Notes: generated from the letters alone by a model not told the origin. Numbered from the stretch's first letter, positions 1 to 6,853 are shown. The stretch is DNA of 11,017 bases from Clostridiales bacterium (GCA_019419895.1 JAHZIE010000019.1:30377-41393), one strand, 5' to 3'. A program made the numbers and translations.

Positions 1-1152
1 AAAGGCAATGGCTTCCAGAGCGGCACGGATAATTTGATTCCGGGAGGTGCCGCGGGTCATTCCAAACAAGCAGCCCCTGGCGTTCATATCCCAATGGGGA
101 GCGCCAAGTCCGGTAAAGGCGGGAACAAAGTAAACACCCCCATTGTCCTTTGCCTTCTCTCCAAAGTAATCAGCGTCAGAGGATTCCCGGAAAAACCGCA
201 TTTCATCTCTCAGCCACTGGATAACCGCCCCGCCGATAAATACGCTTCCCTCCAAGGCATAGGAAACCTTTCCATCAATTCCATAGGCGATGGTGGAAAG
301 AAGGCCGTGACTGCTACATATGATTTTTTTCCCTGTGTTCATCAGAATGAAATTGCCGGTTCCATAGGTGTTTTTCACACTGCCGGCGGTAAAGCAGGCC
401 TGACCAAAGAGCGCCGCCTGCTGATCCCCCGCGATTCCGCAGATGGGAATCCGTGTGCCGCCGATATTGGCGGCGCCGTAAAAGGAAGCGGAATCCTGGA
501 CTTTGGGAAGCATGCTCGCTGGAATACCGAATTTTTGAAGAAGGAAAGGGTCCCATTGAAGCCTGTGGATGTCGAACAGCATGGTGCGGGAGGCGTTTGT
601 CACATCGGTCGCGTGGGAGGCGCCCTCTGTCAGCTTCCACAAAAGCCAGGTATCCACCGTCCCAAAAAGGAGGGAGCCGGCTTCGGCTTTTTCCATGGCG
701 CCGGGAATATGGTGGAGGATCCAGGAAAGCTTGGTTGCCGAAAAATAGGGATCGATGCGCAGGCCGGTTGTTTCACGGATATAGGCGGCAAAGGAGGTAT
801 CCTTTTCCAATTCCCTGCAAAGTTCCGCTGTTCTGCGGCACTGCCATACAGCAGCGTTGCAAATGGGCATGCCGGTGTTTTTATCCCATACGATGACCGT
901 CTCTCTCTGATTGGCGATCCCAATGGCGGCAATTTCCTCCGGACGGATATTCAAGTGGGCGATGGCCTCCATCAGGACACTGTACTGAGCCACCCAGATA
1001 TCGGTGGGATTATGTTCCACCCATCCCGGGCAGGGGTAAATCTGGGGGAATTCCTTTTGCGCGAGGGAAACAATATTTTGCTCCCGGTCAAAAATGATGC
1101 ACCGGCAGCTGGTAGTGCCAGCATCCAGGGCAACGACATATTTTTTCTTCAT
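1..1152 (-). CDS. glpK: Glycerol kinase, N-terminal 384 codons (cut by left edge)
   Basis: Cytoplasmic ATP-dependent kinase converting glycerol to sn-glycerol-3-phosphate (FGGY family). Reading the reverse complement from the ATG at 1152 gives an open frame to base 1. It begins MKKKYVVALDAGTTSCR, the phosphate-binding DxGTTS loop, followed by PGWVEHNP (about residues 42-49), GIANQRET (78-85), the catalytic-Asp segment GIAGDQQAALFGQ (Asp243) and YGTGNF. These are typical GlpK motifs. Family members are about 500 residues, so roughly 115 C-terminal residues lie outside the window. The start is supported by a strong AAGGAGGT at 1161-1168, 8 nt upstream. It lies 126 bp downstream of the nitroreductase-like gene on the same strand, so the two may be co-transcribed. 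Its link to the microcompartment is unclear; it may simply be a neighbour in triose/glycerol metabolism. Confidence 0.93.
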   Translation of the reverse strand, partial: MKKKYVVALDAGTTSCRCIIFDREQNIVSLAQKEFPQIYPCPGWVEHNPTDIWVAQYSVLMEAIAHLNIRPEEIAAIGIANQRETVIVWDKNTGMPICNAAVWQCRRTAELCRELEKDTSFAAYIRETTGLRIDPYFSATKLSWILHHIPGAMEKAEAGSLLFGTVDTWLLWKLTEGASHATDVTNASRTMLFDIHRLQWDPFLLQKFGIPASMLPKVQDSASFYGAANIGGTRIPICGIAGDQQAALFGQACFTAGSVKNTYGTGNFILMNTGKKIICSSHGLLSTIAYGIDGKVSYALEGSVFIGGAVIQWLRDEMRFFRESSDADYFGEKAKDNGGVYFVPAFTGLGAPHWDMNARGCLFGMTRGTSRNQIIRAALEAIAF

Positions 1153-1201
1153 GAAAACAGACCTCCTTTTTCGCTGGCAGGGCAGTGCGTGATAAACATG
1201 A

Positions 1202-1217
1202 GGAAAGAGCTCTTTCC
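1202..1217. repeat. Perfect 16-bp palindrome between nitroreductase and glpK
   Basis: GGAAAGAGCTCTTTCC is perfectly self-complementary. It lies in the 126-bp gap upstream of glpK on the minus strand. In RNA it could form a 6-bp stem with a 4-nt loop, but no U-run follows on either strand, so it is not a convincing intrinsic terminator. An operator or an RNA processing/attenuation element is possible. Confidence 0.4.
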
Positions 1218-1278
1218 GCGAGAGAATGGCGGGGGCAGGCAGGAAGTAATTGAAAAAATATGGGAAATTCTTTCCAGT

Positions 1279-1944
1279 TTAACCCCAGACAAAGCTGTCT
1301 GCTCCCGCGCCGCATTCGAAATGATATTTTACGATTCCCAAATCAATGGAAGAGTAAAAGCCGCCGGTGGCTTTGGCCAAAACTTTGCCTTCCTCTAAAG
1401 TGAAGAAAAATTTTTGCTGATTCATGGCGGTGGGGGCGAGGGCGGCGGCCTCCATCCCCTTCTGAAACCAAGGGGGAGCGGACGGGCCGGGATTGCAAAG
1501 AGCGCTGACAGGCTTGCTTTTGTGAGGAACGCCTTGTTTTTTTCCGTAACCGAGGGCGATGACGCATACAATTTTTTCACCCTTCTCCAACTGACAGCGG
1601 CATTTCCCTTTACGGTAGGTAACAGCTACCCAGCAGGAGTTCAGCCCGAGCTGCTGTGCCTTTAGAACAAGACGTTCGCCGAAATAGCCGGCTTTTTCCT
1701 CCAGAAGAGGTTCCTGCCTTCCGGCGATTACAAGATAATTTTTTACATTCCGAAAATTTCCGTAATGGGCCATGAGACCGCCGAAGGCCTCTGGTTCGTC
1801 TACAGCCAGCTGGATATGTAGCCCGCTGTCGCTGTTGCACCGGCTGATTTCTTCCTCTAAAGAGGCTATAATTTCCGTTTCCAGTTTTTTATCCGCGTAT
1901 TCCCTGACGGAATGCCGGTTTTTAATGGTATCCATAAGAGTCAT
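1279..1944 (-). CDS. Nitroreductase-family protein (probable FMN flavoprotein, TM1586-like)
   Basis: A 221-residue protein of the nitroreductase fold, probably a cytoplasmic NAD(P)H-dependent flavin oxidoreductase; the substrate cannot be told from sequence. Visible signatures are an N-terminal RHSVREY (residues 10-16), the phosphate/FMN-contacting Arg-rich motif of the family, a central GERLVLKAQQLGLNSCW segment (about 89-105), and a C-terminal LAPTAMNQQKFFF (about 169-181), typical of the short 'putative TM nitroreductase' subfamily where the AP(S/T)xxNxQ motif comes late. Length is normal for that group. The ATG at 1944 is preceded by GGAGGTG (1952-1958) with a 7-nt gap. It is first in a minus-strand unit that continues with glpK and is divergent from the microcompartment operon. 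It is not a known microcompartment component. Confidence 0.82.
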   Translation of the reverse strand: MTLMDTIKNRHSVREYADKKLETEIIASLEEEISRCNSDSGLHIQLAVDEPEAFGGLMAHYGNFRNVKNYLVIAGRQEPLLEEKAGYFGERLVLKAQQLGLNSCWVAVTYRKGKCRCQLEKGEKIVCVIALGYGKKQGVPHKSKPVSALCNPGPSAPPWFQKGMEAAALAPTAMNQQKFFFTLEEGKVLAKATGGFYSSIDLGIVKYHFECGAGADSFVWG

Positions 1945-1973
1945 GGTTGTTCACCTCCATAAAATTTAAAGAA

Positions 1974-2065
1974 CCGCCGCCCGTATTTTGGAGAGAGGAC
2001 CATACATGAGAGGATAGGAGCGTATTCTGAATCCGGGAGTTACATTTATGATAGCCGGGCGGCGG
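1974..2065. repeat. 10-bp inverted repeat pair CCGCCGCCCG / CGGGCGGCGG
   Basis: CCGCCGCCCG at 1974-1983 and its exact reverse complement at 2056-2065 are separated by 72 bp. The second arm lies in the spacer between the -35 and -10 of the minus-strand promoter. The first arm lies in the leader. The arrangement could be a paired operator or a chance GC-rich match. Confidence 0.35.
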
Positions 2066-2076
2066 GAATTTGTCAA
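2048..2076 (-). promoter_or_regulatory. Sigma-A-type promoter for nitroreductase/glpK
   Basis: On the minus strand TTGACA (2076-2071) is followed by exactly 17 nt and TATCAT (2053-2048), a near-consensus housekeeping promoter. Transcription would begin near 2041 and give a leader of about 97 nt before the ATG at 1944. Confidence 0.7.
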
Positions 2077-2230
2077 TCAGAGGGGAAAAGTTGAAAATCT
2101 GTTTGGGAGTGTTTGATCAGGACAAAAGGGAAAAGAGGGAAGTCCCTGTTGATTGGAAACAATTAGGGAAGAAATCATACAAAAAATAGTTGTTTTTCTT
2201 TGTTTTTACCCGTGTTTTATTTGTTTTTTG

Positions 2231-2259
2231 TTGACAAGAGGGAGAGGAAACGTTACAAT
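2231..2259 (+). promoter_or_regulatory. Sigma-A-type promoter for the dehydratase operon
   Basis: TTGACA (2231-2236), a 17-nt spacer and TACAAT (2254-2259) form a strong housekeeping promoter. The start point would be near 2266, leaving a leader of about 125 nt before the dehydratase ATG at 2391. The spacer and -10 contain GGAAACGTTACA, which resembles a degenerate catabolite-response element (cre) or LacI-family half-site; control by such a regulator is inference only. Confidence 0.75.
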
Positions 2260-2390
2260 AAAAATAATTAGGGGAGATATACACCCTTTGCGGGAGAAAA
2301 CAATAATTCCGCCAGGGCATCTCCGTCTGTTTTGCTTATCCTTGCCGCTTGTACGGATTGCATCATGTGTTTAGAAAGGTGTGTGCAGGT

Positions 2391-3839
2391 ATGAGAAAAT
2401 TTGATGATTCGCCTATTGAGCGCAGCAGCAGAATTCCAAAGCTCATTGACGATCTTTATGCCAAAATGCCGGAAATCGAACCGGATCGCGCGCTGCTGAT
2501 AACCGAGTCCTATCAGCAGACCGAAGGGGAGCCGGTGATTACCCGCCGGGCAAAAGCCTTTGCCCATATTCTGGATCATATTCCCATCACCATCCGGCCG
2601 GGAGAGCTGATTGTGGGCAGCGCGACAAAGGCACCGCGTGGATGTCAGGTTTTCCCTGAATTCTCTTATGAGTGGTTGGAAGGAGAATTTGATACCATCG
2701 CCACCAGAAAAGCGGACCCCTTCTATATTTCTGAGGATACCAAGGAAAAATTACATAAGGCTTACCGGTATTGGAAGGGAAAAACCACCAGCGAGCTCGC
2801 CACCGCTTACATGGCGCCGGAGGCGCGCCAGGCCATCGATCACAACATCTTTACGCCGGGCAATTATTTCTATAACGGTGTCGGTCATGTGACGGTGGAT
2901 TATGGCAAGATTTTAGCCGTGGGCTTTGAGGGGGTTATCCAGGAGGCAAGAGAGGCTCTTTCCCAATGCGATCCTTCCGACGCCGATTGCGCCAAGCGGA
3001 CTCATTTCCTGGAAGCTGTGATCATGAGTTGTGAGGCTGCCATCCGCTATGCGAAACGATATGCCCTGCTTGCGCTGAAAGAGGCGGAAGCCTGTGAGGA
3101 CAAGCAGAGAAAAATGGAGCTCCTGCTTATCGCCCATAACTGCGCCACCGTTCCAGGCAAGGGGGCGGCCTCCTTCTATGAGGCGTGCCAGTCCTTCTGG
3201 TTTGTCCAGATGCTGCTCCAGGTGGAATCCAGCGGCCATTCCATTTCACCCGGGCGTTTTGACCAGTATATGTATCCCTACTATGAATCGGACAGAAAGA
3301 ATGGAAAGATTACCAGAGAGTTCGCTCAGGAACTGATGGACTGTATCTGGATAAAGCTCAATGATCTCAATCAGGCGAGGGACGCCGCTTCCGCGGAAGG
3401 ATTTGCTGGATACAGCCTGTTCCAAAAGCTGATTGCGGGCGGTCAGAATGCCGAGGGACTGGACGCTACCAATGATTTGTCCTTTATGTGCATTGAGGCT
3501 TCCATGCATGTCCGTCTTCCCCAGCCGTCCCTTTCCGTTCGCGTATGGAACGGCACTCCCCATGAGTTTATGATTAAGGCCGCGGAGCTGACGAGGACAG
3601 GAATCGGACTTCCCGCTTATTATAATGATGAGGTTATTATTCCGGCTCTGCTTAACCGGGGACTGACCATGGCCGACGCCAGGGATTACAATATTATCGG
3701 TTGCGTGGAGCCTCAGAAATCGGGAAAAACAGAAGGATGGCATGACGCCGCCCCTGGAGCTGGTGGTTGCCAACGGTATGGACAAGGGAGAGCAGATCAG
3801 CATTCAGACTGGCGACGTTACCCAGATGGGAACCTTTGA
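2391..3839 (+). CDS. Glycyl radical 1,2-propanediol/glycerol dehydratase, N-terminal part (frame broken near 3750)
   Basis: This is the PFL-barrel part of a B12-independent diol dehydratase, which turns 1,2-propanediol into propanal (or glycerol into 3-hydroxypropanal) by radical chemistry. Starting at ATG 2391 (MRKFDD), the substrate and radical residues of Clostridium butyricum glycerol dehydratase all have matches: His166 in NGVGHV (His164 there), His283-Ser284 in SSGHSISPGRF (His281, Ser282), Cys438 and Glu440 in GCVEPQ (Cys433, Glu435) and Asp452 in GWHDAA (Asp447). Right after GWHDAA the reading frame is lost, and the last 28 residues before the stop at 3839 do not look like the family. 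The remainder of the enzyme continues in another frame from 3751. Joining the two parts with six missing residues would give about 842 residues, normal for propanediol dehydratases. There is no N-terminal encapsulation extension. An ATG at 2349 is in frame but has no ribosome binding site and adds unrelated residues. Confidence 0.88.
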   Translation: MRKFDDSPIERSSRIPKLIDDLYAKMPEIEPDRALLITESYQQTEGEPVITRRAKAFAHILDHIPITIRPGELIVGSATKAPRGCQVFPEFSYEWLEGEFDTIATRKADPFYISEDTKEKLHKAYRYWKGKTTSELATAYMAPEARQAIDHNIFTPGNYFYNGVGHVTVDYGKILAVGFEGVIQEAREALSQCDPSDADCAKRTHFLEAVIMSCEAAIRYAKRYALLALKEAEACEDKQRKMELLLIAHNCATVPGKGAASFYEACQSFWFVQMLLQVESSGHSISPGRFDQYMYPYYESDRKNGKITREFAQELMDCIWIKLNDLNQARDAASAEGFAGYSLFQKLIAGGQNAEGLDATNDLSFMCIEASMHVRLPQPSLSVRVWNGTPHEFMIKAAELTRTGIGLPAYYNDEVIIPALLNRGLTMADARDYNIIGCVEPQKSGKTEGWHDAAPGAGGCQRYGQGRADQHSDWRRYPDGNL

Positions 3840-4899
3840 GGAGTTCTTTGCCGCCTATGAAAAGCAGATGGATTATATGATCCGCCTGCTGGTTAACGCC
3901 GACAACGCCATTGATGTGGCACATGCCGAACGCTGCCCGTTGCCCTTCCTTTCCAGTATGGTAGAGGACTGCATCCACAGGGGAAAGAGCGTGCAGGAGG
4001 GCGGAGCGGTCTATAACTTTACCGGCCCCCAGGGATTTGGCGTTGCAAATATGGCCGATGCCCTTTATGCGGTGAAAACCCTTGTTTATGATGAAAAGAA
4101 GATTTCCATGGCTCAGCTCAAAGAGGCTTTGGAAAACAATTATGGCAAGGATATGACCGATGGTCATGCGGAGCAGATCACCTCGGAGGTTGCCAAGGAG
4201 CTGCTTGCGCAGGGCAGAACGGTGACGCAGGAAGAAATTGCATCCATTTTCCGTTCAGTGAAGGCCAATCCGGCGTCTCCGGAGAAAAAGGCGGAATATG
4301 CCAAAATCCTGGAAATGATCGAAGCGGTTCCCAAATTCGGCAACGATATTCCCGAGGTGGACGCCTTTGCGAGAAGGGTGGCCTATACTTATACGCGGCC
4401 GCTGGAAACCTTCCATAATCCCAGAGGGGGACAGTTCCAGGCGGGGCTCTATCCTGTATCGGCCAATGTCCCTCTGGGAGCGCAGACCGGTGCCACTCCG
4501 GACGGCCGTTTGGCCTATACGCCTGTGGCGGACGGTGTTTCTCCTTCCGCTGGCAGGGATACCCATGGTCCTACCGCTTCCGCCAATTCCGTTTCCCGTT
4601 TGGATCATTACATCGCTTCCAACGGCACTCTGTTCAATATGAAATTCCATCCGTCCGCCTTGGCGGGACGTTCGGGGCTGGAAAGCTTTGTGGCGCTGAT
4701 CCGTTCCTATTTTGATCAAAAGGGAAGTCATATGCAGTTCAATGTAGTGAGCCGTGAAACCTTGAAGGACGCCCAACTCCATCCGGAAAAATACAAGACA
4801 CTGGTGGTGCGCGTGGCCGGTTACAGCGCTCTGTTTACCACCCTTTCCCGTTCCCTGCAGGACGATATCATCAACCGTACGGAACAGGGCGGCTTTTGA
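3742..4899 (+). CDS. Glycyl radical 1,2-propanediol/glycerol dehydratase, C-terminal part with radical Gly
   Basis: This carries the rest of the dehydratase barrel and the C-terminal glycyl radical domain. Family-like sequence resumes at PLELVVANGMDKG (from 3751), runs through a FTGPQGFGVANMADALYAVK segment (from about 4018) and ends with the glycyl radical loop VVRVAGYSALF, its Gly at 4819-4821, then a typical terminus with LQDDIINRTEQGGF. The frame is shifted by one register from the upstream part and overlaps it by 98 nt. ATG 3742 has a possible weak site (AAGGA 3733-3737, only 4 nt away), so separate translation is conceivable but unproven. The six or so residues between Asp452-Ala-Ala and Pro-Leu-Glu, conserved in the family as an FFN-type segment, are absent from both parts. 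An inactivating deletion or an assembly error is the simplest reading. Confidence 0.87.
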   Translation: MTPPLELVVANGMDKGEQISIQTGDVTQMGTFEEFFAAYEKQMDYMIRLLVNADNAIDVAHAERCPLPFLSSMVEDCIHRGKSVQEGGAVYNFTGPQGFGVANMADALYAVKTLVYDEKKISMAQLKEALENNYGKDMTDGHAEQITSEVAKELLAQGRTVTQEEIASIFRSVKANPASPEKKAEYAKILEMIEAVPKFGNDIPEVDAFARRVAYTYTRPLETFHNPRGGQFQAGLYPVSANVPLGAQTGATPDGRLAYTPVADGVSPSAGRDTHGPTASANSVSRLDHYIASNGTLFNMKFHPSALAGRSGLESFVALIRSYFDQKGSHMQFNVVSRETLKDAQLHPEKYKTLVVRVAGYSALFTTLSRSLQDDIINRTEQGGF

Positions 4900-4953
4900 T
4901 GGGCGTTGCGTTTTCGAGTCAAAATTTATGAAAGTTTGGAGTAATACAGAGCG

Positions 4954-5751
4954 ATGAAACTGGATGAATTGCGAGAAGTGAAGGGGAGAATTTTTGATGT
5001 TCAGAAATTTTCCATTCACGACGGACCTGGTATCCGCACCATCGTATTTCTCAAGGGGTGCCCTCTGCGGTGCCGCTGGTGCTGCAATCCTGAGTCGCAG
5101 GAATTCCGTATCCAGAGGATGACGGTCAACGGCAGGGAAAAAATCATTGGACGTGACGTAACTGTTGGAGAGGTTTTGGACGAGGTGCTTCAGGACCGGC
5201 CCTATTACCGGCGTTCCGGCGGCGGAATTACTCTCTCTGGAGGGGAATCCCTCATGCAGCCTGATTTTGCCGTCGCACTGCTTCAGGCCAGCAAAGAGGC
5301 TGGGCTCAATACCGCTATGGAATCCACCGGATTTGCAAAATTTGAGGTGATTGAGCGGTATCTGCCTTATTTGGACTATTATTTAATGGATATTAAGCAT
5401 ATGGACAGCAAAAAACATCAGGAATTCACCACCCAGCCCAACGGCTTGATTCTGGAAAACGCCAGGAAAATTGCCCGGGCGGCCAGCCATTTGGTGATTC
5501 GGGTGCCGGTCATCCCAACCTTTAATGACACGCCGGAGGAGATCCGGGCGATTGCCGCGTTTGCAAAGGAGCTGCCCGGCGTTTCTCAGCTTCATCTTTT
5601 GCCCTACCATCGGCTGGGGCAGGATAAATATGACGGTCTGGGAAGGGAATATACCCTGCGGGAGATAGTCCCTCCGACAAAGGAACATATGCAGGAACTG
5701 CTGGAGGCCGCTGAATCTGTGGGCGGGCTTTCCTGTCAGATAGGCGGATAG
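4954..5751 (+). CDS. Radical-SAM activating enzyme for the glycyl radical dehydratase
   Basis: It abstracts hydrogen from the dehydratase Gly using S-adenosylmethionine and a [4Fe-4S] cluster. The N-terminal FSIHDGPGIRT and CPLRCRWC (Cys36, Cys40, Cys43; CX3CX2C) are the activase signature and cluster ligands. GGGITLSGGES (89-99) is the SAM-binding GGE region, and LMDIKHMD (about 143-150) is typical of the family. At 265 residues it is short: only Cys44 and Cys261 exist besides the cluster cysteines, so the ferredoxin-like insertion with two extra clusters found in many GRE activases is missing, making it more like pyruvate formate-lyase activase. It follows the dehydratase by 54 bp and ends 1 bp before the next gene, implying one operon. 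The start ATG has only a distant GGAG (about 12 nt away). Confidence 0.93.
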   Translation: MKLDELREVKGRIFDVQKFSIHDGPGIRTIVFLKGCPLRCRWCCNPESQEFRIQRMTVNGREKIIGRDVTVGEVLDEVLQDRPYYRRSGGGITLSGGESLMQPDFAVALLQASKEAGLNTAMESTGFAKFEVIERYLPYLDYYLMDIKHMDSKKHQEFTTQPNGLILENARKIARAASHLVIRVPVIPTFNDTPEEIRAIAAFAKELPGVSQLHLLPYHRLGQDKYDGLGREYTLREIVPPTKEHMQELLEAAESVGGLSCQIGG

Positions 5752-5752
5752 G

Positions 5753-6157
5753 ATGGAAGGTGAAAATTTGGACTTGAAAGATGTTCTCCTCAATGACGGC
5801 AACCGCGACGCAAAAATGAGGATTATCCAGGAACTGGTGCCCGGAAAGCAGATCACCCTGGCTCATATTATTGCCAATCCGGATCCGGTGCTTTACCAGA
5901 AGCTTGGTTTGGATCCCTCCGTGGATTACAGCAAATCCGCCATTGGGATTATTACTATGAGCCCGAGTGAAACCGCGATTATCGCGGGGGATATTTCTAT
6001 CAAAAGCTCGGGGGTGGAGCTGGGCTTCGTCGACCGCTTCAGTGGGACTCTGATTGTAACGGGAACTGTTTCCGAAGTGGAGGCTTCCCTGCGGGCAGTG
6101 GTGGAATATGCTGAGGAAAAGCTGGGCTTCACGGTCTGTCCCATTACGCGGACATAG
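5753..6157 (+). CDS. eutS: Circularly permuted BMC-H shell protein, EutS/PduU-like
   Basis: A hexameric shell protein of the permuted BMC class, whose N-terminal segment forms a small beta-barrel over the pore in PduU/EutS structures. The signature runs QELVPGKQITLAHIIANPDP, then AIGIITMSPSETAIIAGDIS, GFVDRFSGTLIVTGTVSEVE and the terminus GFTVCPITRT, all characteristic of EutS/PduU. At 134 residues it is somewhat longer than PduU/EutS (about 110-116) because of an N-terminal extra of about 15-20 residues. A TTG at 5768 has GGAAGGTG 5 nt upstream, so a 129-residue product is an alternative to the ATG at 5753. The gene sits 1 bp after the activase stop, suggesting translational coupling. Confidence 0.9.
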   Translation: MEGENLDLKDVLLNDGNRDAKMRIIQELVPGKQITLAHIIANPDPVLYQKLGLDPSVDYSKSAIGIITMSPSETAIIAGDISIKSSGVELGFVDRFSGTLIVTGTVSEVEASLRAVVEYAEEKLGFTVCPITRT

Positions 6158-6175
6158 GTTTAGGATAGCGGAACG

Positions 6176-6727
6176 ATGAAAAAGATATTGCTGGTAGGCC
6201 GCAGTGAGTGCGGAAAAACCTCTCTGACTCAGGCCCTCAAAGGGGAAAAGGTCACCTATCATAAAACCCAATATGTCAATTATTTTGATGTGATTATTGA
6301 CACGCCGGGAGAATACATCCAAACCCGCCACCTTGGTGGGGCTTTAGCGCTGTATTCCTATGAGGCTGATGTGGTGGGGCTGCTTCTCAGCGCCACCGAG
6401 CCCTATTCCCTGTACAGCCCGAATATTACCTGTATGGCCAACCGTGAGGTGGTGGGCATCGTCACCAAGGTGGACGCGCCGGGGGCATGCCCGGAGCGGG
6501 CGGAACGCTGGCTGAGGCTGGCGGGATGCAAAAGGATTTTTCATGTAAGCTCTTACACAGGGGACGGTGTGTGGCAGATTTTGGAATATTTGAGAGAGCC
6601 GGGGGATATCATGCCGTGGGAAAAGACGGCGGCTCAAATGGAAGGCAGAAGCTATCCTATGAAAATAAATGGCTTAAAAACCAAAAACAACAGAAAAACA
6701 ACACAAAAACCAAATAAAAACAAGTAA
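6176..6727 (+). CDS. eutP: EutP/PduV-like small GTPase of the microcompartment
   Basis: A Ras-like P-loop protein found in Eut, Pdu and GRM loci; PduV has been linked to compartment positioning and EutP has reported nucleotide or acetate-kinase activity, so the exact role here is open. Motifs in order are G1 GRSECGKTS (residues 8-16), G3-like DTPGEY (42-47), G4 TKVD (97-100, replacing NKxD) and SSYTG (125-129). Family members are about 150 residues. Here a C-terminal tail of about 20-30 residues rich in Lys, Asn, Thr and Gln (about 164-183) extends it to 183, and its DNA (6660-6727) is strikingly A-rich compared with the rest of the gene. It lies 18 bp after the EutS-like gene. Confidence 0.9.
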   Translation: MKKILLVGRSECGKTSLTQALKGEKVTYHKTQYVNYFDVIIDTPGEYIQTRHLGGALALYSYEADVVGLLLSATEPYSLYSPNITCMANREVVGIVTKVDAPGACPERAERWLRLAGCKRIFHVSSYTGDGVWQILEYLREPGDIMPWEKTAAQMEGRSYPMKINGLKTKNNRKTTQKPNKNK

Positions 6728-6743
6728 AAGTACAAGAAATGTG

Positions 6744-6772
6744 TTGACTTGCCTGTGGGTTTGTGATACACT
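6744..6772 (+). promoter_or_regulatory. Internal sigma-A-type promoter before the aldolase
   Basis: TTGACT (6744-6749), a 17-nt spacer and TACACT (6767-6772) give a good housekeeping promoter in the 126-bp gap between the GTPase and the aldolase, with a start near 6779. It would let the aldolase, dehydrogenase and shell genes be made apart from the dehydratase/activase part. Confidence 0.65.
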
Positions 6773-6780
6773 GGACTTGT

Positions 6781-6824
6781 AAAATTAGAAGAACAATTTT
6801 GATGCCCCGTTTTTGCGGCGCATT
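6781..6824 (+). promoter_or_regulatory. Dyad AAAATT-N8-AATTTT and leader hairpin downstream of the internal promoter
   Basis: At 6781-6800 AAAATT and AATTTT form a perfect dyad with an 8-nt centre, placed right after the predicted transcription start, a common place for a repressor operator. At 6801-6824 the leader can fold into a 9-position stem with a single C-C mismatch and a TTTTTG loop. It ends 13 nt before the aldolase ribosome binding site AAAGGAG. Both roles are inferred. Confidence 0.4.
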
Positions 6825-6853
6825 GCATACCAATGAAAAAGGAGTAATGAAAA

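Larger units (their letters stand above)
1945..2390. other. Divergent intergenic control region (446 bp)
   Basis: No convincing gene is seen here. The stretch holds a minus-strand promoter for the nitroreductase/glpK side, a plus-strand consensus promoter for the dehydratase side and a 10-bp inverted repeat pair (1974-1983 and 2056-2065). The part from 2100 to 2230 is AT-rich with T-runs and no clear site. The plus-strand leader from about 2266 to 2390 contains only a weak possible hairpin (GCGGGA 2290-2295 with TTCCGC 2307-2312). Confidence 0.7.

Noticed and set aside
34..1398. A 454-residue plus-strand open frame at the left edge
   Set aside because: It lies antisense to clear glycerol kinase codons on the minus strand and across the nitroreductase end; its translation has no recognisable family and is a complementary-strand shadow.
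3690..3860. Programmed ribosomal frameshift joining the two dehydratase frames
   Set aside because: A frameshift would keep all conserved residues, but about six family residues after GWHDAA are missing from both frames, and no classic slippery heptamer with a stimulatory structure is evident.
2391..4899. Choline trimethylamine-lyase (CutC) identity for the glycyl radical enzyme
   Set aside because: The diol-dehydratase residues are in place: His166, His283-Ser284 in SSGHSIS and Asp452 exactly 14 residues after Cys438. The aldolase neighbour also fits propanediol formation. No CutC-type N-terminal extension is present.
6660..6745. Intrinsic terminator after the EutP-like gene
   Set aside because: The region is A-rich on the plus strand without a GC stem followed by a T-run, so it does not fit a plus-strand terminator.
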